64,000 bases of DNA from Jejudonia soesokkakensis (GCF_042664795.1 NZ_JBHTBN010000001.1:372001-436000); one strand, 5' to 3'; positions 49,302-58,257 are shown, numbered from the stretch's first letter. Translations and numbers: made by a program. Notes: generated from the letters alone by a model not told the origin.

Positions 49302-50275
49302 TAGAGAACCATCAAGTTACACCCACGAATATCACTTTCGTCAAATCTACCTAAAATTTTAAAACTACCCTCTGGATTTAATTTGCCAAGATCCTGGGTT
49401 GCAATGAACGAACAAGAGTAATAGTTTGCAAGGTCTATCACGTTAATACCTCCAGTTTTACCCTCTACAAGGGTTAACGCATCTTCTGGATCTCTGGTAA
49501 GAATTTTCATCCATGGGGGGCAGTAAAAATCTCCATTTTTCTTTGCATAGGCTTGTGATAATAATTCGGTCATCCCATATTCACTATGTATTTGGGAAAC
49601 ACCAAAACCATTTTTTAATACAGCATGTAGCTCTTCTTTAATCATTTCTTTTCTTCTTCCTTTCATACCGCCAGTCTCCATCACTATTGTGTGTTTAAGC
49701 TGAAAGTTTTGTTTTTCTATAAGATCCAAAAGCGCATAGGATACACCAATCAGGATCGTTTTTTTTCTTTGGTTTTCGAGCCACTGAAGCTTCTCAATAA
49801 GCGCTTCTAAATCATGAAGGTAAAAACCTGAATGTTCACTGTTACTATCTGAAAGCAATGAATTCACCATATACACCAAGGATGATCCTTCCCGTTCTAA
49901 ATAGGATGGTAAAAGAGCCAAAATTGTATATTCTGAAACAGCACCATAGAAATGAGCGAATCCCTTAGAAAAACTCTTTTTATATACCGACAACTCTGCA
50001 ACGTGATGCTTGCTCGTAATACTTCCTGTCGTGCCGCTGCTAGTAAATAAATAGGTGCTTTCTTTTTTTTCAGAAAGTACGGTGTGTGTTTTGAAAAAAG
50101 AAATGGGTAAAAATGGAATGTCTTCTAACTTTAGAACTGTTTCGGTCGTGCAATTAAGGTGTTCACAAAAATTCTTATAGATAGGAACATGTTTGCTTTG
50201 ATACTTAAAAACCTGAAGCGCTAGGGCTTCAAATTCTTCCGCAGAAGAAATAGAAAATAAAGCATTTGTGGTCAT
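49301..50275 (-). CDS. LuxE/PaaK-type acyl-protein synthetase-like protein
   Basis: A 324-residue member of the LuxE (long-chain fatty acid--protein ligase)/PaaK adenylating superfamily. TYLFTSSGTTGSITSKH is the ATP/AMP-binding loop, and METGGMKGRRKEM and HSEYGMTELLSQAY are further superfamily motifs. It would activate a carboxylate as the acyl-adenylate. No luxC, luxD or luciferase genes are nearby, so bioluminescence is unlikely. It heads an operon with the transglutaminase-like and DUF350-like genes. Confidence 0.85.
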   Translation of the reverse strand: MTTNALFSISSAEEFEALALQVFKYQSKHVPIYKNFCEHLNCTTETVLKLEDIPFLPISFFKTHTVLSEKKESTYLFTSSGTTGSITSKHHVAELSVYKKSFSKGFAHFYGAVSEYTILALLPSYLEREGSSLVYMVNSLLSDSNSEHSGFYLHDLEALIEKLQWLENQRKKTILIGVSYALLDLIEKQNFQLKHTIVMETGGMKGRRKEMIKEELHAVLKNGFGVSQIHSEYGMTELLSQAYAKKNGDFYCPPWMKILTRDPEDALTLVEGKTGGINVIDLANYYSCSFIATQDLGKLNPEGSFKILGRFDESDIRGCNLMVL

Positions 50276-50310
50276 ATGAAGCTTCAGAAATAGGTATCAA
50301 AAATAGGCAA

Positions 50311-50337
50311 TAAAAAAGCCCCTTAAAAAGAGGCTTT
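50311..50337 (-). terminator. Terminator of the lamin-tail protein gene
   Basis: On the minus strand an 8-base stem with one G-U pair, AAAGCCTC/GGGGCTTT, followed by TTT and further T. Confidence 0.8.
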
Positions 50338-50361
50338 CATAAAATTCTATTTCAGAAAGAA

Positions 50362-52053
50362 TTATCTTACTACTAATTTTTTAGTAACAGCGCTTCCATC
50401 TTGAGAAACTTGCACCATGTACACGCCGCTCTTTAGAGAAGAAATGTTTAATCTCTCTCCAGCAACAACTGTGTTAATTACTTGTTTTCCTAAAACGTCG
50501 TATATAATAACATTCATATCTCCATTTAATGGAGATTCTATGTTAATATAACCTGTTGTAGATGGATTAGGGTAGATAGAAAGTTGCTCTAATGCATTTT
50601 CTGCTGTACCTAAAACTAATCCAATATCTGATCCTCTTCTCACAAGAAGTTGAGGGGCTCCATTAAAACTAGATCCTAATGCTACAAAAGTTGGGATAGG
50701 ATTAAAAGGAACAAGTTGTCCAATATAATCTGCTTCTTCGATACTAGTTCTGTGAACAGTAACTGTTCCGTCTAAAGCGTAATCTGTGTCGATCTCAAAA
50801 ACAGTGGTACCATCTCCATCTGTGTATAAAACGTTAGTTAGTGCAATTAATTCAGATTCATAATCTGTAGGATTTGCATCGTACATCGCTTGCGTAATGG
50901 CTTGTGGAGTTAATGTATTTCCAGTAGAACTCGGTGCTCCTGGATCCATAGTTGGTCTAAATTGTAATAAATCTCCAAATTCTGTAAGGGTTCCAGAAAT
51001 TCCTGTAATACCGTCACCTTCACTATAAGTAGTGGTGATAACACCAGCAGGATCATCTATTAAGATAGCTGCCGTTGCATCTTCAATCCATTTTTGATTA
51101 CGTTCCATTTTCTGAAAAGTTAATAATACTTCTCCAGTTAATGTATAATCAACACCAAGTGTTCCAGCTCTAAGTTCTGCAATAGTTGCTACATCTGAAG
51201 CAGGGATACAATCTGGAGCATTGATCATGTTACTAATAGAACACGTAGTACTTGTTATAGTATATGTAAAATCTGCGCCTTCATCTACTCCAGTAATCGT
51301 AATTGTCCCAGAAGCATCTGTTGTTGGATCATCTCCACCAACAGTACCATCTGTAGCTGCTATAGTATAAGTTTCAGTTCCTCCACCTGTAAATGATAAA
51401 GTAGTCGTGTATGTATCTGTCCCGCTAGTTACAGCGTCACAAACAACACTTTCTACACTTACTTGTAATGGACAAACAGTTCCACAATCAATATTCATAA
51501 GACGAAGAGTTGGTGCTCCTGTACAATACGTTCCATCTGACGCTCTTTGAATAGACTCTGTGTCTTTCATACCATTTGCATCTTCATCATAAAAAGTGCT
51601 TAACCCTAATGCCATTCTTAGACCTTCGTCATCACCGTCTCCAGTGGTATAGACTACAGCATCAATAAGGTTTGTGGTCGTTGGAGCAGTTCCATCAGGA
51701 AAAGTAGCTGCACTATCTTGATAGATTGCAATTGCGTCAGTTCCGTTTTGAATTGTATTGTCTGGTCCTAGCATAATATCTACTCCAGGAGTAGCATCAC
51801 TACCAATGATAAAATATCCATTGGCGTCTGTTGTAAAACCAGTTAGATCAACAGTTTCATAACTTGTATCATTTGATCCATTAAAAAGGACTACAATGTA
51901 TCCATTTAAAGAAAAGTTTGGAGTATCAGATAAAAGTTCAATAAATTCAGTAGTGTCTGTACTTGTTTGATCAGAATCAACTTCGTTAATTACGATCTGA
52001 CCATAAGATATACTTGCAACTAAAAGGGCAAGTAAAAGTGTAATTTTTTTCAT
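50362..52053 (-). CDS. Secreted lamin-tail domain protein with type IX sorting domain
   Basis: A 563-residue protein with signal peptide MKKITLLLALLVASISYGQ. Next is a lamin-tail (LTD) domain (IVINEVDSDQTSTDTTEFIEL, about 20-150), a Thr-rich region near 195-275, then an OB-like segment (TIAELRAGTLGVDYTLTGEV) as in extracellular nuclease-type or DUF5689-like proteins. A type A type IX secretion domain (YPNPSTTGYINIES, then SGVYMVQVSQDG) ends it. It is exported to the cell surface or medium. The exact substrate is unknown; there is no clear nuclease motif. Confidence 0.85.
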   Translation of the reverse strand: MKKITLLLALLVASISYGQIVINEVDSDQTSTDTTEFIELLSDTPNFSLNGYIVVLFNGSNDTSYETVDLTGFTTDANGYFIIGSDATPGVDIMLGPDNTIQNGTDAIAIYQDSAATFPDGTAPTTTNLIDAVVYTTGDGDDEGLRMALGLSTFYDEDANGMKDTESIQRASDGTYCTGAPTLRLMNIDCGTVCPLQVSVESVVCDAVTSGTDTYTTTLSFTGGGTETYTIAATDGTVGGDDPTTDASGTITITGVDEGADFTYTITSTTCSISNMINAPDCIPASDVATIAELRAGTLGVDYTLTGEVLLTFQKMERNQKWIEDATAAILIDDPAGVITTTYSEGDGITGISGTLTEFGDLLQFRPTMDPGAPSSTGNTLTPQAITQAMYDANPTDYESELIALTNVLYTDGDGTTVFEIDTDYALDGTVTVHRTSIEEADYIGQLVPFNPIPTFVALGSSFNGAPQLLVRRGSDIGLVLGTAENALEQLSIYPNPSTTGYINIESPLNGDMNVIIYDVLGKQVINTVVAGERLNISSLKSGVYMVQVSQDGSAVTKKLVVR

Positions 52054-52077
52054 TTCATATTATTTTTAAAATTCAAA

Positions 52078-52085
52078 CAAAAATA
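52078..52085 (-). promoter_or_regulatory. Promoter -7 box of the lamin-tail protein gene
   Basis: TATTTTTG on the minus strand, 24 bases before the ATG. The remaining intergenic part (52086-52251) is AT-rich and shows nothing else except a near-consensus TATCTTTA at 52225-52232 before the response regulator gene. Confidence 0.55.
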
Positions 52086-52251
52086 TATAAACTAATCAAT
52101 TTATAAAGCAATAGATTTGAGTTTAACGATAAAATAACAAACAATTAATGTTTAGCGTTCTTTTTTCAATATTACCTTATTGTTAAAAATGGATTTTATA
52201 TGAATTAAAAAACCAATTAAACACTATCTTTATAGACTATTCATAAAGCCT

Positions 52252-52935
52252 ATGAAAAAGAAAGAAACTAAAATTTTATTAGTAGACGACGAGCCGGATA
52301 TTTTAGAAATAGTAGGGTATAATCTTACCTCAGAAGGATACAACGTTTTTACTGCCGAAAATGGTCTTGAAGCAATTTCTAAAGCCAAAAAACACAATCC
52401 ACATCTTATTATACTTGATGTAATGATGCCAAAGATGGATGGTATTGAAGCCTGTGAGAAGCTTAGGAAAATACCAGAACTTTCAGAAACAGTTATTACT
52501 TTTTTAACGGCAAGAGGAGAGGATTATTCTCAGGTTGCCGGTTTTGAAGCTGGAGCAGACGATTATATTACAAAACCAATAAAGCCAAAGGTGTTGCTTA
52601 GTAAGGTAAAAGCATTATTGAGAAGATTTAAAGAATCAACCGAAGAAGAGAGTCTAATCAAAATTGGAAAGCTAACCATTAACAGGGAAGAATATAAAAT
52701 TATAAACGGAAAGGAAGAGCTTATTTTGCCTAGAAAAGAATTTGAATTACTGTCTTTACTAGCTTCTAAACCTGGCAAAGTATTTAAAAGAGAAGACATA
52801 CTCGATAAGGTTTGGGGTAATGAAGTTGTGGTAGGCGGAAGAACAATTGATGTCCACATTAGAAAATTAAGGGAAAAAATTGGGGATAAAAAATTTAAAA
52901 CCGTAAAAGGTGTTGGGTATAAGTTTGTGATTTAA
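52252..52935 (+). CDS. OmpR/PhoB-family response regulator
   Basis: A 227-residue two-domain regulator. The receiver domain (about 5-120) has the acidic pair DDE near 12, the phosphoacceptor Asp56 (LIILDVMMPKMDG) and Lys in YITKPIKPK. The winged-helix DNA-binding domain (about 130-227) ends with GGRTIDVHIRKLREKIG and VKGVGYKFVI. It is cognate to the kinase encoded next, with a one-base overlap of stop and start. The arrangement and sequence are close to PhoB/PhoR-type systems; the signal is not shown. Confidence 0.95.
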   Translation: MKKKETKILLVDDEPDILEIVGYNLTSEGYNVFTAENGLEAISKAKKHNPHLIILDVMMPKMDGIEACEKLRKIPELSETVITFLTARGEDYSQVAGFEAGADDYITKPIKPKVLLSKVKALLRRFKESTEEESLIKIGKLTINREEYKIINGKEELILPRKEFELLSLLASKPGKVFKREDILDKVWGNEVVVGGRTIDVHIRKLREKIGDKKFKTVKGVGYKFVI

Positions 52936-53981
52936 TGACTACAAATTTTAAAAAAACATATCGTTTTGCATTTTTAACTTCCACCGCAATTACCTTATTT
53001 CTAACACTCGCGATGGGTGTTTTTTTTTACTTCTACTCTAGTGAAATCATGATCTGGTTTCTTTTAGGTTTTGCAATAGTCTGTTATCTTTTTTCTTTTT
53101 TTATCATTCAATATAGAGTTGAACGATTTATCTACAACCGAATTCAAAAAATTTATGATGAAGTAAGCCTGTTAGATGCAAGTACCTATGGCAGACCTAA
53201 AATCACAACAGATATGGAAACATTGACTCGGGAAGTGGGTCGTTTTGCGCAAAACAAAAAATTAGAGATCGAAGCTCTTAAAATACGGGAGAACTATCGG
53301 AAAGAATTTCTTGGAAACGTTTCTCATGAATTAAAGACACCTCTGTTTACAGTGCAAGGATACATACTTACCCTTCTGGATGGCGCTATGAAAGATAAAT
53401 CTGTTCGTAAAAAATACTTGAACAGAGCAAATAAAGGAGTCGAGCGCCTTACCTATATTATCAAAGATCTGGATATGATTACCAAATTAGAGGTGGGAGA
53501 TCTCAACCTGGATAAAGAACGTTTTAATATTATCGAACTTGTAGAAAATGTATTTGATTTGCTGGAAATGAAAGCTGGCAAAAAAAAGATCAATCTTACT
53601 TTTGATAAAGTATATACAGATTCAATTTTCGTAAATGCTGACAAAGAGCGAATTCAACAGGTACTTACCAATCTTCTGGTAAATTCAATTAAATACGGCC
53701 AAAAAAATGGTACGACCGAAGTGAGTATTGAAGACTTAATAGAAAATAAAGTCATTGTGCGCATTGTAGACAATGGAGAGGGTATTGAACAGGTGCATCT
53801 TCCCAGACTTTTCGAGCGTTTTTATAGAGTCGACAAGAGCGGCTCCCGTAAGGAAGGGGGTAGCGGATTAGGACTATCTATTGTCAAGCATATTATTGAA
53901 GCTCATAACGAAAAAATCTATGTTGAAAGTCAGTTTGGGATTGGCTCAGAGTTTTCGTTTACGCTCGAAAAGGCGAAATAG
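52935..53981 (+). CDS. Sensor histidine kinase (PhoR-like)
   Basis: A 348-residue kinase with two membrane segments in the first 60 residues, which leave almost no periplasmic loop, so it probably senses within the membrane or through partners. The H-box is at His131 (FLGNVSHELKTPL); N (QQVLTNLLVNSIKYGQ), G1 (IVDNGEGI), F and G2 (GGSGLGLSIVKHIIEAH) boxes follow. It overlaps the regulator gene by one base, and its 3' end overlaps the convergent glycosyltransferase gene by 36 bases. Confidence 0.95.
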   Translation: MTTNFKKTYRFAFLTSTAITLFLTLAMGVFFYFYSSEIMIWFLLGFAIVCYLFSFFIIQYRVERFIYNRIQKIYDEVSLLDASTYGRPKITTDMETLTREVGRFAQNKKLEIEALKIRENYRKEFLGNVSHELKTPLFTVQGYILTLLDGAMKDKSVRKKYLNRANKGVERLTYIIKDLDMITKLEVGDLNLDKERFNIIELVENVFDLLEMKAGKKKINLTFDKVYTDSIFVNADKERIQQVLTNLLVNSIKYGQKNGTTEVSIEDLIENKVIVRIVDNGEGIEQVHLPRLFERFYRVDKSGSRKEGGSGLGLSIVKHIIEAHNEKIYVESQFGIGSEFSFTLEKAK

Positions 53982-55016
53982 AGGTGCCAGATCATTAGGT
54001 TGGTGCATGCCTTTAAATCCAGTATAAGCATATATATTCTCTAGTTTTTTTTCTGAAAAATTTTCTTGCTTACAGTAGGGAGCAATCCCTTGTTTTTTTA
54101 ATTTTTTTGCTAAATATTCCTGTTCATATTGTCCCGGGGTAGGAATAAAAAAAGCTTTTTTTTCAAGCATTGCCAAATCCATAATAGTTGTATAGCCAGA
54201 TCGGGAAATGATTAATTCACTCTCATTGATAGCTTTCTCTAATGCTGAAGTAAGCAAGAAATTTACTACTTGAAGGTTTCCTATTCTTGCTGAAGTCTGT
54301 TTGGAAGCCATACAACCTTGGACGAGTAAAATAGATTTTTTTGAAGCCTTTAGCTCTGCAATAATTTTTTCTTCCAATAAAGTTCGTTGGGGTTCTGGTC
54401 CCGAAAGAATCACTAAAATATCATATTTTTTTTTCAGGTCGCTACGATGCATTCTACTTAAAATGCCTATATAGTGAACTGGAAAATTTACTTTTTTAGG
54501 ATGTCCTAATTGGCCGCTCAAATTATTCGTTCCTTCAATGTCTGGCACCCAACACTCGTCAAATTTCTTACTAATGTTCTGGTGAATTTTACTACTAAAA
54601 AATGTCGTTATTCCTGAAAGTACATTTAGCTGATGTGTTATAAAGACTGATGGCACCTTTTTACTTCGAACTCCAAATCTATTGTCACTTATAATACCGT
54701 CGATAACTCCTTTAGCAACCAGAGATGCTATAATTTTTTTTTCTGAAGCAATTGTTTTCTGAATATGCGGAAGCTTCAATAAAAGATGCCATTTCAAATT
54801 GCTTCCTTTTGAAGGATACGTTATATTGTAGGAAGGAAGTTCGAGACTTTCTAAAAGAGGAAATTCTTTCCGAAGTAATAAAAGTGCACCTCCATCTGAA
54901 GCTACTATCACCTTAAAACCATTTGCGAGTAATGCTTGTATTATTGGGACACATCGTGTCGCATGCCCTAACCCCCAATGTAATGGGGCTATCAAAATGG
55001 TTTTCTTTTTTGACAT
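53946..55016 (-). CDS. MurG/GT28-like glycosyltransferase
   Basis: A 356-residue GT-B fold protein resembling MurG/UGT glycosyltransferases. APLHWGLGHATRCVPIIQAL is the N-terminal glycine-rich loop, and ISRSGYTTIMDLAMLEKKAFFIPTPGQYEQEYLA is the C-terminal donor-binding motif. The acceptor is unknown; a conserved bacterial subgroup carries this N-terminus as an uncharacterised family. A promoter box lies 6 bases upstream, so the message may be leaderless. It converges with the kinase gene over 36 bases. Confidence 0.85.
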   Translation of the reverse strand: MSKKKTILIAPLHWGLGHATRCVPIIQALLANGFKVIVASDGGALLLLRKEFPLLESLELPSYNITYPSKGSNLKWHLLLKLPHIQKTIASEKKIIASLVAKGVIDGIISDNRFGVRSKKVPSVFITHQLNVLSGITTFFSSKIHQNISKKFDECWVPDIEGTNNLSGQLGHPKKVNFPVHYIGILSRMHRSDLKKKYDILVILSGPEPQRTLLEEKIIAELKASKKSILLVQGCMASKQTSARIGNLQVVNFLLTSALEKAINESELIISRSGYTTIMDLAMLEKKAFFIPTPGQYEQEYLAKKLKKQGIAPYCKQENFSEKKLENIYAYTGFKGMHQPNDLAPLFRLFERKRKL

Positions 55017-55021
55017 AAAAA

Positions 55022-55029
55022 CAAAGGTA
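55022..55029 (-). promoter_or_regulatory. Promoter -7 box of the glycosyltransferase gene
   Basis: TACCTTTG on the minus strand, with only 5 bases before the ATG at 55016, which implies a leaderless or very short-leader transcript. Confidence 0.6.
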
Positions 55030-55057
55030 CGTATTATAGCGGCACAGTATAATTACT

Positions 55058-55065
55058 TAGTTTTG
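55058..55065 (+). promoter_or_regulatory. Promoter -7 box of trmB
   Basis: TAGTTTTG, an exact TAnnTTTG match, 25 bases before the TTG start at 55091. It is divergent from the box at 55022-55029. Confidence 0.6.
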
Positions 55066-55090
55066 CCAAACAATGTAAAAAAAGGTTCAA

Positions 55091-55771
55091 TTGGGAAGTA
55101 AAAATAAATTACGCAGGTTCAAGGAAAATGAAACGTTTGCCAATGTTGTTCAGCCAACTCGGGAAGAGGTGTTTTCTAATGCGTTGGACTTAAAAGGAAA
55201 CTGGAAGAAAAAGTTCTTTAAGAATGAGAACCCACTGGTCCTTGAATTAGGATGTGGAAAGGGTGAATATTCTGTCAATCTTGCGATTCAGAATCCTGAT
55301 AAAAATTTTCTAGGAATTGACATTAAAGGAGCTCGTTTCTGGCGTGGTGCCAAAACAGCTTTAGAAGAGAACTACACCAATGTTGGTTTTTTACGTACAC
55401 AGATTGAACTTATAGATCATTTATTTGAAGAGAATGAAGTAGATGAAATCTGGATTACGTTTCCAGATCCTCAAATTAAATATACCCGCACTAAGCACAG
55501 ATTAACAAATCAAGAGTTTTTAAATAAGTACCAGAAAATCTTAAAACCAGACGGGTTTGTTCACTTAAAAACCGATAGTGAATTTATGCATGGCTACACC
55601 CTAGGATTGTTACATGGACTGGAGGAAGATATTGTCTACGCACATCACGATGTGTATGGTAACACCATGTCACCAAAAGAAGTGACCTCGATACAAACCT
55701 TTTACGAAAAACAATATCTTGAAGTAAACAAAAAAATTACCTACATAAAGTTTAGATTTCGTTCTAAATAA
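55091..55771 (+). CDS. trmB: tRNA (guanosine(46)-N7)-methyltransferase
   Basis: A 226-residue SAM-dependent enzyme that methylates G46 of tRNA. It starts at TTG (MGSKNKLRRFKENETF), the usual N-terminus of flavobacterial TrmB. The SAM site is VLELGCGKGEYSVNLA, followed by FLGIDIKGARFWRGAK, WITFPDPQIKYTRTKHRL and HLKTDSEFM, typical TrmB motifs. The downstream LysE-type gene starts 32 bases later. Confidence 0.96.
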   Translation: MGSKNKLRRFKENETFANVVQPTREEVFSNALDLKGNWKKKFFKNENPLVLELGCGKGEYSVNLAIQNPDKNFLGIDIKGARFWRGAKTALEENYTNVGFLRTQIELIDHLFEENEVDEIWITFPDPQIKYTRTKHRLTNQEFLNKYQKILKPDGFVHLKTDSEFMHGYTLGLLHGLEEDIVYAHHDVYGNTMSPKEVTSIQTFYEKQYLEVNKKITYIKFRFRSK

Positions 55772-55803
55772 TTTCTGTATCTTCACGATGCAAACTACCT
55801 TTA

Positions 55804-56433
55804 ATGTCTTTGTTACTTAATTTTAGTATTGGTTTTATCGCCGCACTCATAGGTGTTATCCCTCCCGGTTTGCTCAATATGTCTGCTGCAAAAATAAGCA
55901 TGACCGAAGGCCGAAAAAACGGCCTCTTATTTTCTGTAGGAGTGTGTATAACAGTAATGTTGCAAACATATATTGGTTTTCTTTTTTCTAGATATCTAGA
56001 CAATAATCCAGAAGTTACAGATTTACTACAAGAAGTGGCCCTTGGTATTTTTATATGTATCACTATTTATTTTTTCTTTATTGCGAAGGATACGCGTCGT
56101 GAAATACCTGAAGAAGTTCATAAGTCGAAGACCAACAGATTTTTCTCCGGAATTTTAATTGCAATGTTAAACTTGCTTCCTGTTCCTTATTGGGTGTATA
56201 TAAGTATCACATTTGCAGGATTTGGTTGGTTTTCTTTTGGGCAACCCGAGCTTTGGCTAGCAGTTTTCGCTTCTGGATTAGGAACGTTTGTTATGCTCTG
56301 GATGTATGTGCAATTTTTTAAAAGAAAAAAAATGAAAAAACAGCGCAAAGTGAATATGAATTATGTCATTGGCGCTATTACTGCATTAATATCGATTATT
56401 ACCGCCTATAAAATTTTTGAAAATGTCTTCTGA
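55804..56433 (+). CDS. LysE-family transporter
   Basis: A 209-residue membrane protein with about six segments. NFSIGFIAALIGVIPPGLLNMSAAKISMTEGRKNG is the LysE/RhtB N-terminus; the family exports amino acids or related compounds. The substrate is unknown. Its 3' end overlaps the next gene by 11 bases. Confidence 0.82.
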   Translation: MSLLLNFSIGFIAALIGVIPPGLLNMSAAKISMTEGRKNGLLFSVGVCITVMLQTYIGFLFSRYLDNNPEVTDLLQEVALGIFICITIYFFFIAKDTRREIPEEVHKSKTNRFFSGILIAMLNLLPVPYWVYISITFAGFGWFSFGQPELWLAVFASGLGTFVMLWMYVQFFKRKKMKKQRKVNMNYVIGAITALISIITAYKIFENVF

Positions 56434-56749
56434 AGGTTTTTTCGAACAAGTGTACAAGGTTGCAAAACAAATTCCTCATGGAAGAATCACCAGCTATGGA
56501 GCCATTGCAAAATATCTAGGACAGGCAGGAAGTGCCAGAATGGTAGGTTGGGCTATGAATGCGAGTGGTAAACAAGAAAATGTTCCTGCCCACAGAGTGG
56601 TCAACCGAAACGGACTGCTCACTGGGAAACATCATTTTGAAGGGACCAACCTAATGCAACAACTTCTCGAGTCTGAAGGTATTGAAATAATCGAAAATCA
56701 AATTCAAAATTTTGAGGCTCTTTTTTGGGATCCAATGAAGGAATTGTAA
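56423..56749 (+). CDS. Alkyltransferase-like (ATL) DNA-repair protein
   Basis: A 108-residue relative of O6-alkylguanine-DNA alkyltransferase. I start it at ATG 56423, over the TTG two codons upstream. HGRITSYGAIAKYLG and the helix-turn-helix with ARMVGWAMNAS are MGMT-like, but the acceptor motif reads PAHRVV, so Ala56 replaces the active-site Cys. ATL proteins cannot remove alkyl groups; they bind O6-alkylguanine and hand it to nucleotide excision repair. Confidence 0.92.
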   Translation: MSSEGFFEQVYKVAKQIPHGRITSYGAIAKYLGQAGSARMVGWAMNASGKQENVPAHRVVNRNGLLTGKHHFEGTNLMQQLLESEGIEIIENQIQNFEALFWDPMKEL

Positions 56750-56820
56750 GTCCCATAAGAACCATTATCACACTATAAATCATTTCAATTAAGTTGCTTT
56801 AAAATCCAAGTACGAAGCAT

Positions 56821-56828
56821 TATATTTG
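56821..56828 (+). promoter_or_regulatory. Promoter -7 box of the Fe-S operon
   Basis: TATATTTG, an exact match, 21 bases before the ATG at 56850. Confidence 0.65.
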
Positions 56829-56849
56829 CATTTAGAATGATTCTAAGCT

Positions 56850-57989
56850 ATGAAATTGAATAAACAGGAAATCTTAACTGCTTTGCAAGGCATTTCAGTT
56901 GCCGGAGAAGGAAAGAATATGGTCGAAAGTGGTGCAGTTACCAATGTAATGACGTTTGCAGATGAGGTGGTTGTTGATGTGACCATTGCAACTCCAGCGC
57001 TTCATATTAAAAAACGCACCGAAGCAGATATCATAAAAATGATACAGGAAAAGGTTTCAGCAGAGGCAAAAGTACAAGTAAACATAAAAGTGGAAGCTCC
57101 CGCCAAACCATCCAACCCCAATCTAATTAAAGGGAAGGCTATTCCGGGGATTAAAAATATCGTGGCAGTAGCTTCAGGAAAAGGGGGTGTTGGTAAATCA
57201 ACTGTTACGGCAAATCTCGCTGTAACGCTTTCAAAAATGGGCTTTAAAGTCGGAATTTTAGATGCCGATATTTATGGTCCTTCCATTCCAATTATGTTTG
57301 ATGTTGCCATGGAGCGACCGCTCTCTGTAAATGTAGACGGAAAAAGTAAAATGAAACCTGTAGAGAATTACGGTGTAAAAGTACTTTCTATTGGATTTTT
57401 CACAAAGCCAGATCAGGCAGTGATCTGGAGAGGTCCTATGGCGGCCAAGGCATTAAATCAGCTAATTTTTGATGCTGCTTGGGGAGAACTAGATTTTATG
57501 TTGTTGGACCTTCCTCCGGGAACGGGTGATATTCATTTAAGTATAATGCAGTCGCTACCTATTACGGGTGCAGTCATTGTAAGTACCCCTCAAAATGTAG
57601 CATTGGCAGATGCCCGAAAAGGAGTTGCCATGTTTCAGCAGGAAAATATAGATGTGCCAGTGTTGGGGATGATAGAAAATATGGCCTATTTTACACCAGC
57701 AGAGCTTCCTGAAAATAAGTATTATATCTTCGGAAGAGAAGGTGCCAAGCATCTTGCCGAAGATTTAAAAATACCATTTTTAGGAGGAATTCCCTTGGTG
57801 CAAAGTATTCGGGAAGCAGGAGATAGTGGACATCCGGCAGCCTTACAAACTGCTACCGCAGTAGAAGAAGCCTTTGAAGAAATTACTAAAAATGTAGTTT
57901 CAGAAACAGTTCGAAGAAATACGAATTTGCCTCCTACCGAAGCAATTAAAATAACCACTATGGCTGGTTGCAGCGCTGTAAAAAAATAA
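56850..57989 (+). CDS. Mrp/NBP35-type iron-sulfur carrier ATPase
   Basis: A 379-residue P-loop ATPase of the Mrp/ApbC family, which carries Fe-S clusters to target proteins. An N-terminal MIP18-like domain occupies about 1-85. The deviant Walker A GKGGVGKST is at 110-118, and ILDADIYGPSIPIMF and LLDLPPGTGDIHLSIMQ follow. The usual C-terminal C-x-x-C is absent, as in many bacterial forms. It is co-transcribed with the NifU-like gene 2 bases downstream, which supports the Fe-S role. Confidence 0.94.
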   Translation: MKLNKQEILTALQGISVAGEGKNMVESGAVTNVMTFADEVVVDVTIATPALHIKKRTEADIIKMIQEKVSAEAKVQVNIKVEAPAKPSNPNLIKGKAIPGIKNIVAVASGKGGVGKSTVTANLAVTLSKMGFKVGILDADIYGPSIPIMFDVAMERPLSVNVDGKSKMKPVENYGVKVLSIGFFTKPDQAVIWRGPMAAKALNQLIFDAAWGELDFMLLDLPPGTGDIHLSIMQSLPITGAVIVSTPQNVALADARKGVAMFQQENIDVPVLGMIENMAYFTPAELPENKYYIFGREGAKHLAEDLKIPFLGGIPLVQSIREAGDSGHPAALQTATAVEEAFEEITKNVVSETVRRNTNLPPTEAIKITTMAGCSAVKK

Positions 57990-57991
57990 CT

Positions 57992-58234
57992 ATGACAAAC
58001 GAAGAATTAATTTCGAAAATTGAAATTGCCTTGGATGAAATTCGTCCTTTTTTGCAAAGTGATGGTGGTGACATTTCCTTACTTTCTGTAGAGGATGGAA
58101 AAATTGTGAAGGTGCAGCTAGAAGGTGCCTGCGTGGGATGTTCGGTGAACCAAATGACCCTTAAAAGCGGTGTTGAATTGACCATTAAAAAACATGCTCC
58201 TCAAATTGAGCAAGTAATTAATGTAGAAGCGTAA
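57992..58234 (+). CDS. NifU C-terminal-domain protein (NfuA-like scaffold)
   Basis: An 80-residue protein started at ATG 57992, since upstream codons overlap the previous gene without conservation. IEIALDEIRPFLQSDGGDISLL and EGACVGCSVNQMTLKSGVE hold the C-x-x-C that binds an Fe-S cluster between two subunits. It acts as scaffold or carrier in cluster assembly, together with the Mrp-type ATPase encoded just upstream. Confidence 0.95.
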   Translation: MTNEELISKIEIALDEIRPFLQSDGGDISLLSVEDGKIVKVQLEGACVGCSVNQMTLKSGVELTIKKHAPQIEQVINVEA

Positions 58235-58241
58235 AAGAGTA

Positions 58242-58255
58242 CCCGTCTTCACGGG
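58242..58255 (+). repeat. CCCGTcttcACGGG hairpin before the reductase gene
   Basis: A perfect 5-base stem with a CTTC loop ending 2 bases before the ATG at 58258. It is related to the hairpin before bioB (15506-15519) and could hinder or tune initiation. Confidence 0.7.
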
Positions 58256-58257
58256 CA

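Noticed and set aside
49301..50275. Bioluminescence (lux) operon because of the LuxE-like protein
   Set aside because: No luciferase, luxC or luxD genes are present. LuxE-like acyl-activating proteins also occur in unrelated pathways.
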